In this document: piece by piece, positions 19,167 to 20,437 of the stretch
How positions within the stretch are numbered: the first letter of the stretch is position 1
Layout of the letters: every line of letters starts with the position of its first letter
Origin: a virus
IMG/VR virus record: IMGVR_UViG_3300025012_000317
Coordinates: 1-20,437 of that record
Reading direction: 5' to 3' (one strand)
Length of the DNA stretch: 20,437 bases
Notes under the pieces: model-generated
Seen by the model: the letters and a program-made list of their open reading frames with translations, nothing else
Told to the model about the DNA's origin: nothing
Database searches by the model: none
Position numbers and translations under genes: made by a program

Positions 19167-19489
19167 TGGACCTACACAAAAAGATAATGAATATTGGATA
19201 TGACAAAGAGACGATGGATAAATTTGATGATCTAGATGATCTCTTGAATTACAAGATGGGGCACCGTGACGCACGACACGCCGCCGCTGAACTGGCTATC
19301 GCGCACGATGCCAAGTACGCTGAGTTGATGGAATCGCACCGGGAGTTACTGGCTGCGGTAAACCATTGTCGGGAGGCCCTAAGAGACAACCTATCAAAGT
19401 ATGCCTACAAGAACGAACTGATCATGCTTGATGCTCTCACGGTAGCCGACAATGCAATTGCCAAGGCTGAAGCACTGGGAGGGGAATAG
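19166..19489 (+). CDS. Hypothetical helical protein, 107 aa
   Basis: Starts MDLHKKIMNIGYDKETMDKF and is almost wholly alpha-helical, with a long central helix (ARHAAAELAIAHDAKYAELM) suited to a coiled coil. GGAGG lies seven bases before ATG 19166, which overlaps the previous TGA. It ends directly against the next ATG. No family is recognised. Confidence 0.6.
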   Translation: MDLHKKIMNIGYDKETMDKFDDLDDLLNYKMGHRDARHAAAELAIAHDAKYAELMESHRELLAAVNHCREALRDNLSKYAYKNELIMLDALTVADNAIAKAEALGGE

Positions 19490-19639
19490 ATGAATAGCAT
19501 AATGATGGGAGTTGGTTCAGTGCTGATTTTCGCTAATGCCCCATCCGCGCTATCTGGCGATGTATGGTCCTTGGGAGCAATCGTTGTGCTGTCTATCGCC
19601 GTTGGGGCTACGCTGTGTAACATAGTGAGTGGAAATTAA
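19490..19639 (+). CDS. 49-aa two-span membrane protein
   Basis: Begins MNSIMMGVGSVLIFANAPSA; a second hydrophobic span (LGAIVVLSIAVGATLCNIV) ends the protein. ATG 19490 follows the preceding TAG immediately, with GGAGG seven bases upstream. A holin is conceivable from size and topology, but no lysis genes are nearby and the call is not made. Confidence 0.55.
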   Translation: MNSIMMGVGSVLIFANAPSALSGDVWSLGAIVVLSIAVGATLCNIVSGN

Positions 19640-19657
19640 ACTTAACCGGAGGACACC

Positions 19658-19816
19658 ATGAAGAATTTACTGAACGCAATAATGTGTTTCGTATTCGGGC
19701 ATCTGCTTCGCCATAGGGCAACGCACAACTCGACCGCGAATATCAACGTATGTTTGCGCTGCGGGAAGGTGGTGCATGTGGATCGGCCTGGGGTGCGGTT
19801 TAGTATTGCGCGATGA
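19658..19816 (+). CDS. Small protein with CLRCGK motif
   Basis: A 52-aa protein: hydrophobic start MKNLLNAIMCFVFGHLLRHR, then VCLRCGKVV. The opening resembles the MKxLLCxxFGH type of tiny phage proteins with a His/Cys metal site (H15/H19, C37/C40). GGAGG lies six bases before ATG 19658; the stop overlaps the next gene by 4 bp. Confidence 0.6.
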   Translation: MKNLLNAIMCFVFGHLLRHRATHNSTANINVCLRCGKVVHVDRPGVRFSIAR

Positions 19817-20019
19817 TGGGGTTTGTGTGGGCATGTGTCGTGTTTTCTGTGTGGATACTGATTGGCGCTGGACTATGGGCATACTGGGACGACGACCAAC
19901 AAACTCTACTGAAGCAGGCTAAGAAGGACCATGAATACCTGCCGCAATTGCTTATGCTGACATGGCCTGTTTTCCTTTGGAAGTGGTTAAGGCGAGACAA
20001 ATATAAAGTGGTTCGATGA
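19813..20019 (+). CDS. Two-span membrane protein, 68 aa
   Basis: Residues 3-24 (GFVWACVVFSVWILIGAGLW) form a clear span; a second hydrophobic stretch (LLMLTWPVFLWKWL) lies near 46-60 and is followed by a basic tail RRDKYKVVR, predicting a cytoplasmic C-terminus. The start overlaps the previous stop by 4 bp. Function unknown. Confidence 0.6.
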   Translation: MMGFVWACVVFSVWILIGAGLWAYWDDDQQTLLKQAKKDHEYLPQLLMLTWPVFLWKWLRRDKYKVVR

Positions 20020-20031
20020 TGGGTGGGGGTA

Positions 20032-20181
20032 ATGAAGATAGTCCATATAGACCAGTGCGGAGATTGCCCACATCGGTATTACGAGGGCAATGAGATATGG
20101 TGCGGGAAAGAGAACCTAGAGGTTGATGCGTGGTTCATTCCGAAGTGGTGCCCATTGCCTAATGCTGAGGGGGATGAGTAA
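20032..20181 (+). CDS. Cys-rich phage protein ending WCPLP
   Basis: A 49-aa protein: MKIVHIDQCGDCPHRYYEGN, then WCGKE and IPKWCPLPNAEGDE. The C-x2-C-P-H/Y ... C ... P-x-W-C-P-L-P order is a widespread tiny phage family of unknown function, probably one zinc per monomer. ATG 20032 is preceded by GGGTGGGGG, a poor but usable site. It is the last clear gene of the accessory operon. Confidence 0.7.
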   Translation: MKIVHIDQCGDCPHRYYEGNEIWCGKENLEVDAWFIPKWCPLPNAEGDE

Positions 20182-20194
20182 GTTTGAGGGGATG

Positions 20195-20215
20195 ATCGGA
20201 TTAAAACCGATTTTT
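20195..20215 (+). terminator. Weak intrinsic terminator candidate
   Basis: ATCGG and CCGAT form a 5-bp stem around a 7-base loop, followed by TTTT, 14 bases after the last accessory gene. The stem is short, so termination may be partial. Confidence 0.4.
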
Positions 20216-20291
20216 GGTGCAGGGATGGGGTATCTATTCGTTAGGCAAAGCTACCCCTACCCCGATTTTCTTGATGGTTCCTAGGAGAGAG

Positions 20292-20420
20292 ATGTTACAC
20301 TCCTGTAGTACCAAAAAGAGCCGCAAGAGGTGTAAGCGGCAACCATTGCTGGTGACTGACTTCGTTTATCGCGCCGGAGTATTTTTCGTGGACTATCCCT
20401 TGTCCCATATCCACCGATGA
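20292..20420 (+). CDS. Possible 42-aa basic protein
   Basis: ATG 20292 has AGGAG four bases upstream and opens 42 codons: MLHSCSTKKSRKRCKRQPLL, then a hydrophobic VTDFVYRAGVFFVDYPL. The N-terminus is very basic with two cysteines. There is no coupling to a neighbour, and the stretch 20182-20437 has no other support, so this could be chance. The 17 bases after its stop (20421-20437) are too few to judge. Confidence 0.3.
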   Translation: MLHSCSTKKSRKRCKRQPLLVTDFVYRAGVFFVDYPLSHIHR

Positions 20421-20437
20421 TATCAATCGAACTGATA

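Noticed and set aside
18253-19274. Two long minus-strand frames opposite the accessory operon
   Set aside because: They are antisense to coupled plus-strand genes, Ser/His/Pro-rich, without RBS or recognisable domain.
19490-20019. Holin assignment for the small membrane proteins
   Set aside because: Size and topology alone are not enough, and no endolysin or spanin is nearby.

Overview
The window reads as the early/regulatory and lysogeny part of a temperate tailed-phage genome, probably a Siphovirus-like phage. Genes are small, tightly packed, mostly overlapping by 1-4 bp (ATGA, GTGA, TGATG) and preceded by strong GGAGG-type ribosome binding sites. The host is bacterial. I cannot place it by sequence alone. 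The PAS/Cys-cluster repressor vaguely recalls Desulfuromonadales-type sensor proteins, but that is only a guess.

Layout. (1) Positions 1-12734, minus strand: one long early operon read right to left. It starts with two HTH proteins and a tiny membrane protein, then a pentapeptide-like NTG-repeat protein, several zinc-ribbon proteins, a Hjc-like PD-(D/E)XK nuclease, a NinB/Orf-like protein, a YbcO-like nuclease, a Rad52-type annealing protein, a YqaJ exonuclease and an SSB. An HNH homing endonuclease behind a structured leader follows, then a winged-helix/primase fusion and a RadD-like SF2 helicase, and last a run of small hypothetical genes that leaves the window at the left edge. (2) Positions 12735-13025: the divergent genetic switch. 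(3) Positions 13026-15238, plus strand: an XRE repressor that carries PAS-like sensor domains in place of an S24 autoprotease, translationally coupled to a tyrosine integrase. (4) Positions 15240-15480: terminator and attP, whose core is the 3' part of a tRNA-Thr(CGT)-like gene with TGCAAC repeats on both sides. (5) Positions 15487-17447, minus strand: a second HNH-AP2 endonuclease and five small genes. (6) Positions 17568-20420, plus strand: an accessory operon of small Cys-rich and membrane proteins behind one clear promoter inside an inverted repeat.

How it works together. The exonuclease, annealing protein, SSB, NinB-like protein and nucleases form a lambda-Red-like recombination module. 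The primase fusion and helicase form the replication module. Repressor, HTH genes, integrase and attP form the lysogeny module. Because phage genes flank attP on both sides, the source is more likely a free or circular phage genome than one end of an integrated prophage.

Main discovery candidate: the helicase is interrupted exactly inside its DECH Walker B motif by a 275-residue intein. Inside that intein, in the +1 frame, lies a complete 218-codon ORF with its own ribosome binding site. It encodes a zinc-finger plus Vsr/DUF559-like PD-(D/E)XK endonuclease. Its conserved catalytic end overlaps, in another frame, the conserved C-terminal splicing block of the intein. The homing nuclease therefore appears to be nested out of frame rather than fused in frame, and the DNA is truly dual coding.
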